Notes: generated by a model from the sequence alone, not told the origin. Positions 42,272 through 51,054 are shown, counted from the stretch's first letter. The stretch is DNA of 64,000 bases from Streptococcus pneumoniae (GCF_001113365.1 NZ_CKYA01000001.1:131501-195500); one strand, 5' to 3'. Translations and numbers: made by a program.

Positions 42272-42298
42272 TTTGGCTTAGCCAAACTAGGATTTTCT
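42264..42298 (+). terminator. Terminator hairpin, copy 1 (nanK side)
   Basis: aatcctagtttggc / gccaaactaggatt, a nearly perfect 14-bp stem followed by TTCT. It contains the nanK stop codon TAG. A 35-bp copy lies at 43034-43068 with one changed base (TTA instead of TCA in the centre). Confidence 0.85.
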
Positions 42299-42310
42299 AA
42301 TCAAATTCCC

Positions 42311-42338
42311 TTGACTTTCTTTATAATTGTGAGATAAT
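42311..42338 (+). promoter_or_regulatory. Promoter of the toxin-antitoxin cassette
   Basis: TTGACT at 42311-42316 and GATAAT at 42333-42338 with a 16-bp spacer. The region following is AT-rich (ATAAAATATATAAAG), the sort of place where an antitoxin operator lies. Confidence 0.5.
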
Positions 42339-42367
42339 AAATAAAATATATAAAGGAATTATATAAA

Positions 42368-42655
42368 ATGACTATAGCGAATTCAAGTAAGATTGTGACC
42401 TTCCAAGCTAATAGAGAATTGGTAAATGATGCCATGGAAGTGTTAAAAGAACAAAATCTCTCTCTTTCATCGGCACTTAGATTATTTTTAAAGAATGTTG
42501 CCGTAACAAATGAAGTAGATTTACTTAATGAAGAGGAATTAGAGAAGGAGTATTTATTTAGACAATTACAAGCAGAAGTTCAAGAAAGTTATGCCAAGAT
42601 TGAGGCTGGAAATTACTTGACAGATGAGGATGTCGTGACACGCTATGGATTATAA
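42368..42655 (+). CDS. Antitoxin, RelB/DinJ type
   Basis: 95 residues. The N-terminal ribbon-helix-helix pattern (SSKIVTFQANRELVNDAMEVL, about 6-26) is typical of RelB/DinJ antitoxins, and the acidic C-terminal part would wrap the toxin. It overlaps the toxin gene by 11 nt, the usual antitoxin-first arrangement with translational coupling. It would also repress the operon. The cassette sits between duplicated terminator copies. Confidence 0.82.
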   Translation: MTIANSSKIVTFQANRELVNDAMEVLKEQNLSLSSALRLFLKNVAVTNEVDLLNEEELEKEYLFRQLQAEVQESYAKIEAGNYLTDEDVVTRYGL

Positions 42656-42995
42656 AAAATATAGGATTTTGTATTCTCCTAGAGTGATTGATAGTCTGGA
42701 TAAAATATATCAGTATATAGCAGAGGAAATCGGTTCTGTAGAGGCTGCGAGACGAAAAGTGGCGAGTATCAGAAAAGATATTAATCGGCTAGAAATTTTC
42801 CCCCAAGCTGGATTTGATGCCGATGAAAAATTTGGTAAGAAATTAGATCCTCACTACCAAACGCGAGGATTAACCTTGAGTAAGGATTACATCGTATTAT
42901 ATACAATTGTTGAGGATACCGTCAGACTTGCTTATTTACTCCCTTCAAAAAGTGATTACATGAAATTATTCAAGACTAAGTCAAGATATGACTAG
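42645..42995 (+). CDS. Toxin, RelE/ParE superfamily
   Basis: 116 residues of the RelE/ParE fold: N-terminal helices (SPRVIDSLDKIYQYIAEEIGS) and a beta-sheet core with GLTLSKDYIVLYTIVEDTVRLAYLLPS. Toxins of this superfamily either cut ribosome-bound mRNA or inhibit gyrase; which applies is not visible. It starts inside the end of the antitoxin gene. It is complete and looks functional. Confidence 0.82.
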   Translation: MDYKKYRILYSPRVIDSLDKIYQYIAEEIGSVEAARRKVASIRKDINRLEIFPQAGFDADEKFGKKLDPHYQTRGLTLSKDYIVLYTIVEDTVRLAYLLPSKSDYMKLFKTKSRYD

Positions 42996-43033
42996 TTCAT
43001 AATCTAGAAGAGGTATGTTTGGTGATGAATAAA

Positions 43034-43068
43034 AATCCTAGTTTGGCTCAGCCAAACTAGGATTTTCT
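43034..43068 (-). terminator. Terminator hairpin, copy 2 (regulator side)
   Basis: The same 35-bp hairpin as at 42264, with the stop codon of the minus-strand regulator inside it. It can terminate in both directions. Being a duplicate of the nanK copy, it marks the boundary of the inserted cassette. Confidence 0.85.
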
Positions 43069-43908
43069 GATACGTTTTTGTCTACGATAGCCATTGAGTT
43101 TTTTATTTTCCCAGTAGCTATTAAAGATTTTCTCCTTACTTTCGCGATTGATTTCCAAAAAGTAGGCATAAATCAAATCGATAAAGAAGAGCATAGGAAG
43201 TTGAGCGGATATCCGTTGGATGTAGGAAGGCTGGCTGTAGCTAGCAACAAGAACGGTCTCTGTATAGGGTTGACTATCTTTATTGGGCACACTTGTAAAG
43301 AGAACAGTTTTTGCGCCCATCTCCCTGGCATCCAATAGGCTATCCAAAATAGAAGGCGTTGTGCCAGAGAGTGAAAAGCCGAGCACTAGACAATTTTCAT
43401 CCATAATGCTGGTTGTCCAGGCAAAGCCGTCTTGATCGGTCAAAGCTTCACAGACTACCCCCAGACGCATGAAGCGAAATTTCATTTCACGAGCAACCAG
43501 TCCAGAACTCCCTGTTCCGAAGAAGTAGACACGCTCAGCATCTTCGATTAACTGGGCAATTCGTTCTAGTTGAACTTCGTCAATCAAGTCCTGTGTTTGT
43601 TCCCTCATATTGCTATAACTTCTGAGGACTCGTTTGGTTAAAGGACTATGTTTGTGAGAATAAGTGTCCTGTTTTTTTGATTGATGTTGGTATTGGAAAA
43701 TAAATTCTCGGTAGCCAGTAAAGCCACACTTTTTAGCAAAGCGGGTTAGTGCGGCTTGGGAGATATGTAATTTCTGAGTGACTTGTTGAGAAGATAAATC
43801 ATCTTTAATCGTCTCAGCTTGCAAAAAATAGCGAGCAATTTCTTGCTCTAGGTCTGTCATTTCTTCGAAGTGGGAATCAATGACAGTTGCGATATCCGGT
43901 TTGTTCAT
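43057..43908 (-). CDS. nanR: RpiR-family regulator of the sialic-acid locus (NanR)
   Basis: A 283-residue RpiR-type regulator with an N-terminal winged helix (about 1-77, including SQAALTRFAKKCGFTGYREF) and a C-terminal SIS sugar-phosphate domain (FFGTGSSGLVAREM at the start of the sugar-binding part). Pneumococcal NanR of this family activates the nan promoters in the presence of sialic acid. The binding sites in this window fit an activator upstream of the -35 box. TATAAT on the minus strand at 43971-43976 is its likely -10 box. A different function is possible but unlikely given the location. Confidence 0.9.
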   Translation of the reverse strand: MNKPDIATVIDSHFEEMTDLEQEIARYFLQAETIKDDLSSQQVTQKLHISQAALTRFAKKCGFTGYREFIFQYQHQSKKQDTYSHKHSPLTKRVLRSYSNMREQTQDLIDEVQLERIAQLIEDAERVYFFGTGSSGLVAREMKFRFMRLGVVCEALTDQDGFAWTTSIMDENCLVLGFSLSGTTPSILDSLLDAREMGAKTVLFTSVPNKDSQPYTETVLVASYSQPSYIQRISAQLPMLFFIDLIYAYFLEINRESKEKIFNSYWENKKLNGYRRQKRIRKS

Positions 43909-44067
43909 GGGGAAGGCTCCTTCATACGAGTCATATTGGAAAAAGGCTAGATTATTGAACTTTTACATTCATTATAACACATAATATAGGGATGGATAAA
44001 TAAAAACGTATCTTACTGTAAAAACGAAAAAAGCTTCTTTCTTTTCCATAATTTTCTGCTCAAATTG

Positions 44068-44076
44068 TGGTACAAT
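44068..44076 (+). promoter_or_regulatory. pbp2b extended -10 promoter
   Basis: TGG-TACAAT at 44068-44076 (TG extension at 44068-44069, TACAAT 44071-44076) 25 bp before the start. No clear -35 box. Confidence 0.5.
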
Positions 44077-44100
44077 TAAGAGTAAGATTTTAAGTTAGAA

Positions 44101-46158
44101 ATGAGACTGATTTGTATGAGAAAATTTAACAGAAATTCGATTCCGATTCGGCTTAATTTATTGTTTTCAATTGTCATTTTACTTTTTCTGACCATTATTG
44201 GTCGTTTGTTGTATATGCAGGTTCTGAATAAGGATTTTTATGAAAAAAAGCTAGCTTCAGCTAGTCAGACCAAGGTTACAACCAGTTCCGCTCGTGGGGA
44301 GATTTATGATGCTAGTGGCAAACCTTTGGTAGAAAATACTTTAAAGCAGGTTGTTTCCTTTACGCGTAGCAATAAAATGACGGCTAAAGATCTGAAAGAA
44401 ATCGCTAGTCAGTTACTGGGATATGTGAGCATCACTTCGCCAAATTTGACAGAACGCCAGCTGGCAGATTATTATTTAGCTGATCCTGAGATCTATAAAA
44501 AAACAGTAGAGGCTCTCCCAAGTGAGAAGCGCTTGGATTCAGATGGCAATCGTTTGTCCGAATCAGAACTGTATAACAATGCGGTCGATAGTGTCCAAAC
44601 GAGTCAACTAAACTATACAGAGGATGAAAAGAAAGAAATCTATCTTTTTAGTCAGTTAAATGCTGTTGGAAACTTTGCGACAGGAACCATTGCGACAGAT
44701 CCTCTAAATGATTCTCAGGTGGCTGTTATTGCCTCTATTTCAAAGGAGATGCCTGGCATTAGTATTTCTACTTCTTGGGATCGAAAGATTTTGGAAACTT
44801 CCCTTTCTTCTATAGTAGGGAGTGTATCCAGTGAAAAAGCTGGTCTCCCAGCGGAAGAAGCAGAAGCCTATCTTAAAAAAGGCTATTCTCTAAATGATCG
44901 GGTTGGAACCTCCTATTTGGAAAAGCAATACGAGGAAACCTTGCAAGGTAAACGCTCGGTAAAAGAAATCCATCTGGATAAATATGGCAATATGGAAAGC
45001 GTGGATACAATTGAGGAAGGTAGTAAGGGAAACAATATCAAACTGACCATTGATTTGGCCTTCCAAGATAGCGTGGATGCTTTGCTGAAAAGTTATTTCA
45101 ATTCCGAGCTAGGAAATGGTGGAGCCAAGTATTCTGAGGGTGTGTATGCAGTCGCCCTTAACCCCAAAACAGGTGCTGTTTTGTCTATGTCAGGACTCAA
45201 ACATGACCTGAAAACGGGAGACTTGACGCCTGATTCCTTGGGAACGGTAACCAATGTCTTTGTCCCAGGGTCAGTAGTTAAGGCCGCTACCATCAGCTCA
45301 GGTTGGGAAAATGGTGTTTTATCAGGAAACCAAACCTTAACAGATCAGCCTATTGTTTTCCAAGGTTCAGCTCCAATTTATTCTTGGTATAAATTGGCAT
45401 ATGGATCTTTTCCTATTACAGCTGTGGAAGCCTTGGAGTATTCATCTAATGCTTACATGGTTCAAACCGCTCTTGGAATCATGGGCCAGACCTATCAACC
45501 AAATATGTTTGTTGGAACCAGCAATTTGGAAACAGCTATGGGAAAACTTCGTGCGACCTTTGGCGAATATGGCTTGGGGGCTGCGACCGGAATTGACCTA
45601 CCAGATGAATCTACTGGATTTGTTCCCAAAGAGTATAGCTTTGCTAATTACATTACTAATGCCTTTGGGCAGTTTGATAACTATACGCCCATGCAGTTGG
45701 CTCAGTATGTAGCAACTATTGCAAATGATGGTGTTCGTGTGGCTCCTCGTATTGTTGAAGGTATTTATGGAAATAATGATAAGGGTGGCCTTGGGGAATT
45801 AATCCAAGCAATAGATACCAAGGAAATCAACAAGGTCAATATTTCTGAATCAGATATGGCAATCTTGCACCAAGGATTTTACCAAGTATCGCATGGAACT
45901 AGTCCCCTTACGACAGGACGGGCGTTTTCAGATGGCGCCACTGTTTCTATCAGTGGTAAGACCGGTACAGGTGAAAGCTATGTAGCTGGTGGTCAAGAAG
46001 CTAATAATACCAATGCCGTGGCCTATGCTCCAACAGAAAATCCTCAAATTGCAGTTGCAGTAGTCTTTCCTCATAATACCAATTTAACCAAAAATGTTGG
46101 GCCAGCAATTGCTCGCGACATTATCAATTTATATAACCAACACCATCCAATGAATTAG
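44101..46158 (+). CDS. pbp2b: Penicillin-binding protein 2B, transpeptidase
   Basis: A 685-residue class B PBP for peripheral peptidoglycan cross-linking. The N-terminal membrane helix is about 18-42, the dimerisation domain follows, then the transpeptidase domain with SVVK (Ser391), SSN (448-450) and KTG (620-622). An alternative start, MRKFNRN at 44116, gives the 680-residue numbering; there the motifs are at 386, 443 and 615. In that numbering residue 446 is Ala and residue 619 is Gly, where I recall Thr and Ala in penicillin-susceptible pneumococci. WYKLAYG replaces WYTQAYG near 430. This is consistent with a low-affinity mosaic PBP2b. It leads the pbp2b-recR unit. Confidence 0.95.
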   Translation: MRLICMRKFNRNSIPIRLNLLFSIVILLFLTIIGRLLYMQVLNKDFYEKKLASASQTKVTTSSARGEIYDASGKPLVENTLKQVVSFTRSNKMTAKDLKEIASQLLGYVSITSPNLTERQLADYYLADPEIYKKTVEALPSEKRLDSDGNRLSESELYNNAVDSVQTSQLNYTEDEKKEIYLFSQLNAVGNFATGTIATDPLNDSQVAVIASISKEMPGISISTSWDRKILETSLSSIVGSVSSEKAGLPAEEAEAYLKKGYSLNDRVGTSYLEKQYEETLQGKRSVKEIHLDKYGNMESVDTIEEGSKGNNIKLTIDLAFQDSVDALLKSYFNSELGNGGAKYSEGVYAVALNPKTGAVLSMSGLKHDLKTGDLTPDSLGTVTNVFVPGSVVKAATISSGWENGVLSGNQTLTDQPIVFQGSAPIYSWYKLAYGSFPITAVEALEYSSNAYMVQTALGIMGQTYQPNMFVGTSNLETAMGKLRATFGEYGLGAATGIDLPDESTGFVPKEYSFANYITNAFGQFDNYTPMQLAQYVATIANDGVRVAPRIVEGIYGNNDKGGLGELIQAIDTKEINKVNISESDMAILHQGFYQVSHGTSPLTTGRAFSDGATVSISGKTGTGESYVAGGQEANNTNAVAYAPTENPQIAVAVVFPHNTNLTKNVGPAIARDIINLYNQHHPMN

Positions 46159-46168
46159 AAAGGAAGCC

Positions 46169-46765
46169 ATGCTTTATCCAACACCTATTGCTAAGTTGAT
46201 TGACAGTTATTCCAAACTTCCTGGTATTGGGATTAAGACAGCAACTCGACTGGCCTTTTATACTATTGGAATGCTGGATGACGACGTCAATGAATTTGCA
46301 AAAAATCTTCTTGCAGCCAAGCGAGAATTGACCTATTGCTCTATTTGTGGACGATTAACAGATGAAGACCCGTGCTCTATCTGTACCGATCCTAGCCGTG
46401 ATCAGTCTACGATTCTGGTCCTGGAGGATAGCCGCGATGTCGCTGCCATGGAAAATATTCAGGAATACCACGGACTTTACCATGTCTTACATGGTCTCAT
46501 TTCACCTATGAATGGGATTAGCCCAGATGACATCAATCTTAAAAGTCTCATGACCCGCCTCATGGATAGCGAAGTTTCAGAGGTCATCGTGGCCACCAAT
46601 GCAACAGCAGATGGTGAGGCGACTTCCATGTATATCTCTCGGCTTCTCAAACCTGCAGGGATTAAGGTTACTCGTCTAGCACGAGGCCTCGCTGTGGGAG
46701 CAGATATCGAGTATGCGGATGAAGTGACCCTCTTACGGGCTATTGAAAATCGAACAGAGTTGTAA
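46169..46765 (+). CDS. recR: Recombination protein RecR
   Basis: A 198-residue RecR, the DNA-clamp partner of RecF and RecO in gap repair. It has a helix-hairpin-helix near the N-terminus (LPGIGIKTATRLAF), a zinc motif CSICGRLTDEDPCSIC and a Toprim domain with VATNATADGEATSMYI. The gap to pbp2b is 10 nt and includes AAAGGAAG. A terminator follows 45 nt after the stop codon. Confidence 0.96.
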   Translation: MLYPTPIAKLIDSYSKLPGIGIKTATRLAFYTIGMLDDDVNEFAKNLLAAKRELTYCSICGRLTDEDPCSICTDPSRDQSTILVLEDSRDVAAMENIQEYHGLYHVLHGLISPMNGISPDDINLKSLMTRLMDSEVSEVIVATNATADGEATSMYISRLLKPAGIKVTRLARGLAVGADIEYADEVTLLRAIENRTEL

Positions 46766-46808
46766 GTGTAGACAAATTTACGAACTCCATTCATTTATAA
46801 AAAAATCA

Positions 46809-46844
46809 AGGAGGCTGAAAATCGTTCATATCGGCCTCTTTTTG
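46809..46844 (+). terminator. Terminator after recR
   Basis: gaggctga / tcggcctc stem (with a G-T pair) followed by TTTTTG. It separates pbp2b-recR from ddl. Confidence 0.75.
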
Positions 46845-46898
46845 TATAGTGTGATGAGTAGGAGCAGGTTCAAGTTTTAAAAAAACAAGCAAATATGA

Positions 46899-46904
46899 TA
46901 TACT
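46899..46904 (+). promoter_or_regulatory. ddl -10 box
   Basis: TATACT at 46899-46904, 37 bp before the ddl ATG, follows the recR terminator. A confident -35 box is not visible (TTTAAA-like sequence upstream). Confidence 0.45.
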
Positions 46905-46941
46905 AAAGAGCGAGTATTCTAGTAGAATTAGGACAAATAAT

Positions 46942-47985
46942 ATGAAACAAACGATTATTCTTTTATATGGTGGACGGAGTGCGGAACGCGAGGTCTCTGT
47001 CCTTTCAGCAGAAAGTGTCATGCGTGCGGTCAATTACGACCGTTTCACAGTCAAGACTTTCTTCATTAGCCAGTCTGGTGACTTTATCAAAACGCAAGAA
47101 TTTAGCCAGACTCCAGAGCAAGAAGACCGTCTTATGACCAATGCGACCATTGATTGGGATAAGAAAGTTGCACCAAGTGCTATCTACGAAGAAGGGGCTG
47201 TGGTCTTTCCAGTTCTTCACGGTCCGATGGGAGAAGATGGCTCTGTCCAAGGCTTCTTAGAAGTTTTGAAAATGCCTTATGTCGGATGTAATATCTTGTC
47301 ATCTAGCCTTGCCATGGACAAAATCACGACCAAGCGTGTGTTAGAATCTGCTGGTATTGCCCAAGTTCCTTATGTGGCTATCGTTGAAGGGGATGATGTG
47401 ACTTCTAAAATCGCTGAAGTTGAAGAAAAATTGACTTATCCAGTCTTCACTAAGCCGTCAAACATGGGTTCTAGTGTGGGTATTTCTAAGTCTGAAAATC
47501 AAGAAGAACTTCGTCAAGCCTTGAAACTGGCCTTCCAATATGACAGCCGCGTCTTGGTTGAGCAAGGAGTGAATGCCCGTGAAATCGAGGTTGGTCTCTT
47601 GGGTAACTACAATGTCAAAAGCACGCTGCCAGGAGAAGTTGTCAAAGATGTTGCCTTTTATGACTATGATGCCAAGTATATTGATAACAAGATTACTATG
47701 GACATCCCAGCCAACATCAGTGATGACGTGGTAGCTGTCATGCGTCAAAATGCAGAAACAGCCTTTCGTGCCATTGGTGGCCTCGGTCTCTCTCGTTGTG
47801 ATTTCTTCTATACAGACAAGGGAGAGATTTTCCTCAACGAGCTCAATACCATGCCAGGTTTCACCCAGTGGTCTATGTATCCACTACTTTGGGACAATAT
47901 GGGAATCAGCTACCCAGACCTAATTGAGCGTTTGGTTGACCTTGCTAAAGAAAGTTTTGACAAGCGCGAAGCGCATTTGCTATAA
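46942..47985 (+). CDS. ddl: D-alanine--D-alanine ligase
   Basis: A 347-residue ATP-grasp ligase that joins two D-alanines for the peptidoglycan stem. The N-terminal GGRSAEREVSV and the ATP-grasp loop FTKPSNMGSSVGISK are present, as is the metal-binding FLNELNTMPGFTQWSMYP. The Ser and Tyr substrate-specificity residues of D-Ala-D-Ala ligases appear conserved, with no sign of a VanA-type shift. A long hairpin follows, then murF, which uses the product. Confidence 0.96.
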   Translation: MKQTIILLYGGRSAEREVSVLSAESVMRAVNYDRFTVKTFFISQSGDFIKTQEFSQTPEQEDRLMTNATIDWDKKVAPSAIYEEGAVVFPVLHGPMGEDGSVQGFLEVLKMPYVGCNILSSSLAMDKITTKRVLESAGIAQVPYVAIVEGDDVTSKIAEVEEKLTYPVFTKPSNMGSSVGISKSENQEELRQALKLAFQYDSRVLVEQGVNAREIEVGLLGNYNVKSTLPGEVVKDVAFYDYDAKYIDNKITMDIPANISDDVVAVMRQNAETAFRAIGGLGLSRCDFFYTDKGEIFLNELNTMPGFTQWSMYPLLWDNMGISYPDLIERLVDLAKESFDKREAHLL

Positions 47986-47995
47986 AAATGAAAGA

Positions 47996-48058
47996 GAGGG
48001 TAGAAGCCAGAACCATCACTGCAAGGTGACTAGAGTTCTCGGGCTTCGACCCTTTTTA
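47996..48058 (+). terminator. Nested hairpin between ddl and murF
   Basis: agggtagaagcc / gggcttcgaccct pair with one mismatch, enclosing agaac / gttct and tcact / ggtga inner stems, followed by TTTTTAAA. It is either a terminator with read-through or a processing site in a ddl-murF message. Confidence 0.6.
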
Positions 48059-48069
48059 AAGGAGTAGAA

Positions 48070-49443
48070 ATGAAATTAACAATCCATGAAGTGGCTCAAG
48101 TTGTCGGAGCTAAAAATGATGTCAGCATCTTTGAGGACACCCAGTTAGAAAAGGCTGAGTTTGACAGTCGATTGATTGGGACTGGAGATTTATTTGTGCC
48201 ACTCAAAGGTGCGCGTGATGGCCATGACTTTATCGAAACAGCCTTTGAAAATGGAGCAGTAGCAACCCTGTCTGAGAAAGAAATCGCAAACCATCCCTAC
48301 ATTTTAGTAGCTGATGTTTTGACTGCCTTTCAAACCCTAGCTGCCTACTATCTTGAAAAAACGGCTGTTGATGTCTTTGCTGTTACGGGTTCAAATGGCA
48401 AGACAACAACCAAGGATATGTTAGCGCACTTGCTATCAACAACCTACAAAACTTACAAAACACAAGGAAACTACAATAACGAGATTGGCCTTCCCTACAC
48501 AGTTCTCCATATGCCTGAAGGAACAGAAAAGTTGGTCTTGGAGATGGGACAGGATCACTTGGGAGATATTCATCTCTTGTCTGAATTGGCTCATCCAAAG
48601 ACAGCCATTGTGACCTTGGTTGGAGAAGCACATTTGGCCTTTTTCAAAGACCGTTCGGAAATCGCTAAAGGGAAAATGCAGATTGCAGATGGTATGGCAT
48701 CGGGTTCTTTGCTTTTGGCACCGGCTGACTCTATTGTAGAGGACTACTTGCCAACTGATAAAAAGGTGGTTCGTTTTGGGCAAGGAGCAGAGTTGGAAAT
48801 TACAGACTTGGTTGAGCGCAAGGATAGTCTGACCTTTAAGGCTAATTTCTTGGAACAAGCCCTTGATTTGCCAGTGACTGGTAAGTACAATGCTACTAAT
48901 GCCATGATTGCGTCCTATGTTGCCCTGCAAGAAGGAGTTTCAGAGGAGCAAATTCGTCAGGCCTTCCAAAATCTTGAATTGACGCGTAACCGTACCGAGT
49001 GGAAGAAAGCAGCCAATGGAGCAGACATCTTATCAGATGTTTACAATGCCAATCCAACTGCTATGAAGTTGATTTTGGAGACTTTTTCTGCCATTCCAGC
49101 CAATGAAGGGGGCAAGAAAATTGCGGTTTTAGCGGACATGAAGGAACTGGGTAACCAGTCAGTTCAACTCCATAATCAGATGATTTTGAGCCTTTCTCCA
49201 GATGTGCTTGATACCGTGATTTTCTATGGAGACGACATTGCAGAATTAGCCCAATTGGCTAGTCAAATGTTCCCAATCGGCCACGTTTACTACTTCAAGA
49301 AAACAGAAGACCAAGACCAATTTGAAGACTTAGTTAAGCAGGTCAAAGAAAGCCTTGGAGTCCATGATCAAATCCTGCTCAAAGGCTCTAACTCTATGAA
49401 TCTAGCCAAGTTGGTAGAAAGTTTAGAAAATGAAGACAAGTGA
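48070..49443 (+). CDS. murF: UDP-N-acetylmuramoyl-tripeptide--D-alanyl-D-alanine ligase MurF
   Basis: A 457-residue Mur ligase adding D-Ala-D-Ala to the UDP-MurNAc-tripeptide. The ATP site VTGSNGKTTTKDML (about 106-119) and the KTQGNYNNEIG stretch that binds UDP-substrate and ATP are visible, and the C-terminal ligase domain starts about 310. It overlaps the Nudix gene by 14 nt. It directly follows ddl, its upstream pathway enzyme. Confidence 0.96.
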   Translation: MKLTIHEVAQVVGAKNDVSIFEDTQLEKAEFDSRLIGTGDLFVPLKGARDGHDFIETAFENGAVATLSEKEIANHPYILVADVLTAFQTLAAYYLEKTAVDVFAVTGSNGKTTTKDMLAHLLSTTYKTYKTQGNYNNEIGLPYTVLHMPEGTEKLVLEMGQDHLGDIHLLSELAHPKTAIVTLVGEAHLAFFKDRSEIAKGKMQIADGMASGSLLLAPADSIVEDYLPTDKKVVRFGQGAELEITDLVERKDSLTFKANFLEQALDLPVTGKYNATNAMIASYVALQEGVSEEQIRQAFQNLELTRNRTEWKKAANGADILSDVYNANPTAMKLILETFSAIPANEGGKKIAVLADMKELGNQSVQLHNQMILSLSPDVLDTVIFYGDDIAELAQLASQMFPIGHVYYFKKTEDQDQFEDLVKQVKESLGVHDQILLKGSNSMNLAKLVESLENEDK

Positions 49444-50041
49444 TTTTGCTAAGTATCTTCAAAGAATGATTGCTCTTACAGATACTGGACTAACCTTTAC
49501 AAAGGATCCTTTTGACCGTGAGCGCTATGAAGACTTGCGAGGTCTTTTATCTGAAATGTTGAATCAGGTATCAGATCTTGATGCAGACGAAGTGGCAGAA
49601 CTCTTGAAACCGACCTCCGCTTATGCGACTCCTTTAATGGACGTCCGTGCTTGGATAGTTGAGGATGAAAAAATTTGTCTGGTTAGGGGACAAGGAGAGA
49701 ATGATTGGGCTTTGCCAGGTGGCTTTGGTGAAGTCGGCTATTCTCCAACTGAAAATATTCTCAAGGAAATTGAAGAAGAAACCGGTTTCAAAGGCAAAGT
49801 TGAAAGACTACTAGCTGTTTTTGATACCAATCGTTTCCAACTACAGAGTAAACAATATGCAAAGTTTGTTTTTGAATGTAAGTTTCTCGATGGACAATTC
49901 CAAGAAAATCAAGAAATTGCAGACCTTCAATTTTTTGCCATTGACCAACTGCCGAACTTATCTGAAAAACGCATTACCAAGGAGCAAATAGAGATTCTTT
50001 GGCAGGTTTATCAAGGCCATAGGGAACAATATCTTGACTAA
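49430..50041 (+). CDS. Nudix hydrolase
   Basis: A 203-residue protein with a helical N-terminal part (about 1-65) and a Nudix domain (about 68-195). The Nudix box reads GGFGEVGYSPTENILKEIEEETGF: the first catalytic Glu region is altered (GY in place of GE), while the EExxE-type core EIEEETG is present and Arg-Glu reads KE. It could hydrolyse an NDP-sugar or nucleotide derivative, but activity is uncertain. Translation is coupled to murF through the overlap. Confidence 0.8.
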   Translation: MKTSDFAKYLQRMIALTDTGLTFTKDPFDRERYEDLRGLLSEMLNQVSDLDADEVAELLKPTSAYATPLMDVRAWIVEDEKICLVRGQGENDWALPGGFGEVGYSPTENILKEIEEETGFKGKVERLLAVFDTNRFQLQSKQYAKFVFECKFLDGQFQENQEIADLQFFAIDQLPNLSEKRITKEQIEILWQVYQGHREQYLD

Positions 50042-50131
50042 GAAGATGATTATCGTATTTCTAAATCCATTTTTGACAAATAGCATGGTATAATAAAATG
50101 CAGGAAAATTTTGAATCATGAGGAAGACTAG

Positions 50132-50836
50132 ATGAATTTATGGGATATTTTCTTTACGACCCAAGCAACAGAACCACCCAAGTTTGATCTTTTTTGGTAT
50201 ATCAGTATATTTACACTCTTGGGTTTGACCTTTTATACAGCCTATCGCTATCGTGAAAAGAAGGGTTATCACCGATTTTTCCAAATCTTGCAGGCGGTTC
50301 AGTTGATCCTCCTTTATGGTTGGTACTGGGTCAATCATATGCCACTGTCAGAAAGTTTACCCTTTTACCATTGCCGTATGGCTATGTTTGTGGTGCTCTT
50401 GCTTCCTGGTCAGTCTAAATATAGGCAGTATTTTGCATTGCTAGGAACATTTGGGACATTAGCAGCCTTTGTTTATCCAGTGCCAGATGCCTATCCTTTC
50501 CCCCATATCACTATTTTATCCTTTATTTTTGGGCATTTAGCACTCTTGGGGAACTCTCTAGTTTATCTCTTGAGACAGTATAATGCGCGATTGCTGGATG
50601 TGAAGGGGATTTTTCTCATGACCTTTGCCCTAAATGCCTTGATTTTTGTAGTCAATTTGGTAACAGGTGGTGATTATGGATTTTTGACAAAACCGCCATT
50701 GGTTGGAGATCACGGCTTAGTGGCTAATTATTTAATCGTTTCTCTGGCCCTGTCAGCAGCGATTACGTTAACAAAGAAAATTTTGGAACTATTTTTAGAA
50801 CAAGAAGCAGAAAAAATGATTGCAAAGAAAGCTTAA
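50132..50836 (+). CDS. YwaF / TIGR02206-type membrane protein
   Basis: A 234-residue integral membrane protein with seven or so hydrophobic segments. Conserved traits of the TIGR02206 family are the FYHCRMAM motif and the TGGDYGFLTKPP segment near the end. The cellular role is not established. It is separately promoted (TATAAT at 50089-50094). A terminator with the stop codon in the stem follows. Confidence 0.75.
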   Translation: MNLWDIFFTTQATEPPKFDLFWYISIFTLLGLTFYTAYRYREKKGYHRFFQILQAVQLILLYGWYWVNHMPLSESLPFYHCRMAMFVVLLLPGQSKYRQYFALLGTFGTLAAFVYPVPDAYPFPHITILSFIFGHLALLGNSLVYLLRQYNARLLDVKGIFLMTFALNALIFVVNLVTGGDYGFLTKPPLVGDHGLVANYLIVSLALSAAITLTKKILELFLEQEAEKMIAKKA

Positions 50837-50857
50837 CACAGAGCTTTCTTTTTTTGT
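50826..50857 (+). terminator. Terminator before ftsA
   Basis: agaaagct / agctttct perfect 8-bp stem around the stop codon of the membrane-protein gene, followed by TTTTTTG. Confidence 0.85.
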
Positions 50858-50964
50858 CTTAGAGAGTTTTTACAAGCAGCTTATAAAATAAAAATTTCTG
50901 AATAGACAAACTCAAAAATTGGCTGGGAAATTTAGGAAAAAAGCAAGCACGATTAAAATTTTTG

Positions 50965-50973
50965 TGTTATAAT
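50965..50973 (+). promoter_or_regulatory. Extended -10 promoter of ftsA-ftsZ operon
   Basis: TG-T-TATAAT at 50965-50973, an extended -10 element about 80 bp before the ftsA ATG. No strong -35 box. Confidence 0.6.
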
Positions 50974-51054
50974 ATTCTGTGAATAGCTATGCCTAGGTTT
51001 AGCTATGGAATAATACGAAGTGCGAAACTTGGAAGATAGAGAGGATGCGATGTA

